64,000 nt of DNA, from NCBI GenBank assembly GCA_943787535.1, contig CALSMU010000001.1:1-64000 (forward strand), in the 5' to 3' direction. Below are positions 62,729-64,000 of the stretch, piece by piece. A program made the translations under genes and the position numbers. The notes under the pieces are model-generated. The model saw only the letters and a program-made list of their open reading frames with translations, was not told the DNA's origin and made no database searches. The stretch is from an uncultured Flavobacteriales bacterium (GTDB lineage: Bacteria > Bacteroidota > Bacteroidia > Flavobacteriales_D > Parvicellaceae). Within the stretch, counting starts at the first letter, position 1; each line of letters opens with the position of its first letter.

Positions 62729-64000
62729 ATGAGTTCACAAATAATTGACGAAACAATTCAAGGAGAAGCAACACTTCTGAGTTCGCCACTTGAAAGCATA
62801 GGAAAGAAGTTATACCTAGAAAGCTATGGATGTGCAATGAATTTTGCAGACAGCGAAGTGGTAGCCTCGATTCTTCAAGGAGCAGGCTATGCTACAACCA
62901 TGAACGAAGCCGAAGCTGATGTTATTATGATTAACACCTGTTCTATCAGGGACAGAGCTGAACAATCTGTTCGAACTCGCTTAAGAGCTTTTAAGACAAG
63001 AAAAAAATCACAACCTGAATTAATAATTGGAGTTCTTGGTTGTATGGCTGAAAGATTAAAAAAAGCTTTTCTAGAGGAAGAGAAGTTAGTTGATTTAGTA
63101 GTAGGGCCTGATGCTTACAGAGACTTGCCCAGCTTAATTAAACAAGTTGAAGGAGGACAGAAAGGTGTTAACGTATTACTTTCTAGAGACGAAACTTATG
63201 CTGACATTAGCCCCGTGCGACTTGCAAAAGATGGTGTATCAGCATTTGTATCGATAACCCGAGGATGCGACAATATGTGTTCATTTTGTGTTGTTCCATT
63301 TACTAGAGGCAGAGAAAGAAGCCGAAACCCTCTTTCCATTGTTGCTGAATCAAGAGAGTTATTTGAAAATGGTTATAAAGAAGTTACTTTATTGGGTCAA
63401 AATGTAAATAGTTATCGTTGGAATATTTCCAAAAAAGGTGAAATTCAAGATAAATCCATCCCAACAACAAATTTTGGCGAACTGCTTGAAATGGTAGCTC
63501 AAATATCTCCTGAACTAAGAATTAGATATTCAACTTCACATCCAAAAGATATGACGGATGATGTCCTTCACATAATGGCAAAATATAAAAACATTTGTGA
63601 TTACATCCATTTACCTGTGCAATCTGGAAATTCAGATATCCTTAAAAAAATGAACCGTGGATATTCACGTGAATGGTACCTAGATAGAATTAAAGCTATT
63701 CACACTATACTGCCTGGAGCTACAATTTCTACAGATATCATTACTGGATTTTGTGGCGAGACAGAAGAGCAGCATCAAGAAACTTTAAGTTTAATTGAGC
63801 ATGTGAAATTTTCTTTTGCTTTTATGTACTTCTATTCAGAGCGACCTAAAACATTGGCTGAAAGAAAATATCAAGATGATGTTTCTCTAGACATCAAAAA
63901 AAGAAGATTAGCTGAAGTCATTAAACTTCAACATAAACAACAATTAGAGTACAATACTAAAGCAATAGGTCAAGTTTATGAAGTTCTAATAGAAAAGGTT
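62729..64000 (+). CDS. miaB: tRNA-2-methylthio-N6-dimethylallyladenosine synthase (3' partial)
   Basis: The frame is open from the ATG at 62729 to the window end (424 codons; the family is about 480). The N-terminal UPF0004 domain has three cluster-binding cysteines in [20 protein letters not shown] and [10 protein letters not shown]. The radical SAM core has [14 protein letters not shown] (Cx3Cx2C), and [12 protein letters not shown] and HLPVQSGN follow. The TRAM domain begins at the window edge. It adds a methylthio group to i6A37 in tRNAs reading codons that start with U. It is divergent from topA. Confidence 0.95.
   Translation, partial: MSSQIIDETIQGEATLLSSPLESIGKKLYLESYGCAMNFADSEVVASILQGAGYATTMNEAEADVIMINTCSIRDRAEQSVRTRLRAFKTRKKSQPELIIGVLGCMAERLKKAFLEEEKLVDLVVGPDAYRDLPSLIKQVEGGQKGVNVLLSRDETYADISPVRLAKDGVSAFVSITRGCDNMCSFCVVPFTRGRERSRNPLSIVAESRELFENGYKEVTLLGQNVNSYRWNISKKGEIQDKSIPTTNFGELLEMVAQISPELRIRYSTSHPKDMTDDVLHIMAKYKNICDYIHLPVQSGNSDILKKMNRGYSREWYLDRIKAIHTILPGATISTDIITGFCGETEEQHQETLSLIEHVKFSFAFMYFYSERPKTLAERKYQDDVSLDIKKRRLAEVIKLQHKQQLEYNTKAIGQVYEVLIEKV

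Overview
This 64 kb window comes from an AT-rich genome (roughly one third G+C by eye) of the phylum Bacteroidota, most likely order Flavobacteriales. The evidence is a complete porP-gldK-gldL-gldM-gldN type IX secretion (T9SS)/gliding locus, cargo proteins ending in T9SS sorting domains, a mevalonate-pathway cluster, DUF1987/SiaC proteins, and TAnnTTTG promoter elements typical of the Bacteroidota primary sigma factor. No phage, insertion sequence, CRISPR array or integrase was seen. It reads as a compact chromosomal segment with many tail-to-tail overlapping genes.

Layout. 1-7.5 kb: a surface-protein operon with a giant repeat/PKD adhesin (5' end outside the window, carrying an almost perfect 801-bp tandem repeat), a PorP/SprF-family outer-membrane partner and a TPR/PD40/OmpA lipoprotein-like partner. 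7.6-14.7 kb: mevalonate decarboxylase, mevalonate kinase and a UbiA prenyltransferase, convergent with a tight five-gene operon (TPR protein, ComA-like phosphosulfolactate synthase, rhodanese, DUF368 lipid-carrier transporter, shikimate dehydrogenase). 14.9-23.7 kb: phosphoglucosamine mutase, a T9SS-exported esterase, a TPR-SpoIIE phosphatase and a GH3/beta-lactamase fusion. 24-30.9 kb: ribosomal protein S1 with a structured leader, sucD, and the dapB-lepB-wbqC operon. lepB and wbqC each contain an apparent +1 frameshift.

31-36.1 kb: a second T9SS type B cargo (Gly-rich region, seven SprB-like repeats, PKD) with its own PorP/SprF protein. 36.2-41.8 kb: a phosphatase, an RsmI-like methyltransferase, SiaC paralogue 1, two FKBP lipoproteins (one GldI-like), an NrnA-like DHH phosphoesterase and two unknown exported proteins. 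42-49 kb: a small regulator/membrane-protein operon flanked by AAAGTACTTT palindromes, an M1 peptidase lipoprotein, a POT peptide transporter with a large insertion, and a broken FAD-linked oxidase. 49-52.4 kb: tRNA-Lys, SiaC paralogue 2, tRNA-Leu, a MORN-like lipoprotein and an ABC-F ATPase. 52.4-64 kb: gldN, gldM, gldL, gldK and porP, a degenerate arginase-fold protein, topA and the 5' part of miaB.

The dominant theme is protein export to the cell surface. The window holds the T9SS core, two large type B substrates each paired with its own PorP/SprF protein, a type A cargo enzyme, GldI-like periplasmic folding factors and signal peptidase. The most interesting leads are the repeat adhesin operon, the active-site-depleted arginase homologue between topA and the T9SS genes, the S1 leader hairpins, the two SiaC paralogues with different phospho-acceptor residues, and the palindrome-flanked regulator operon.
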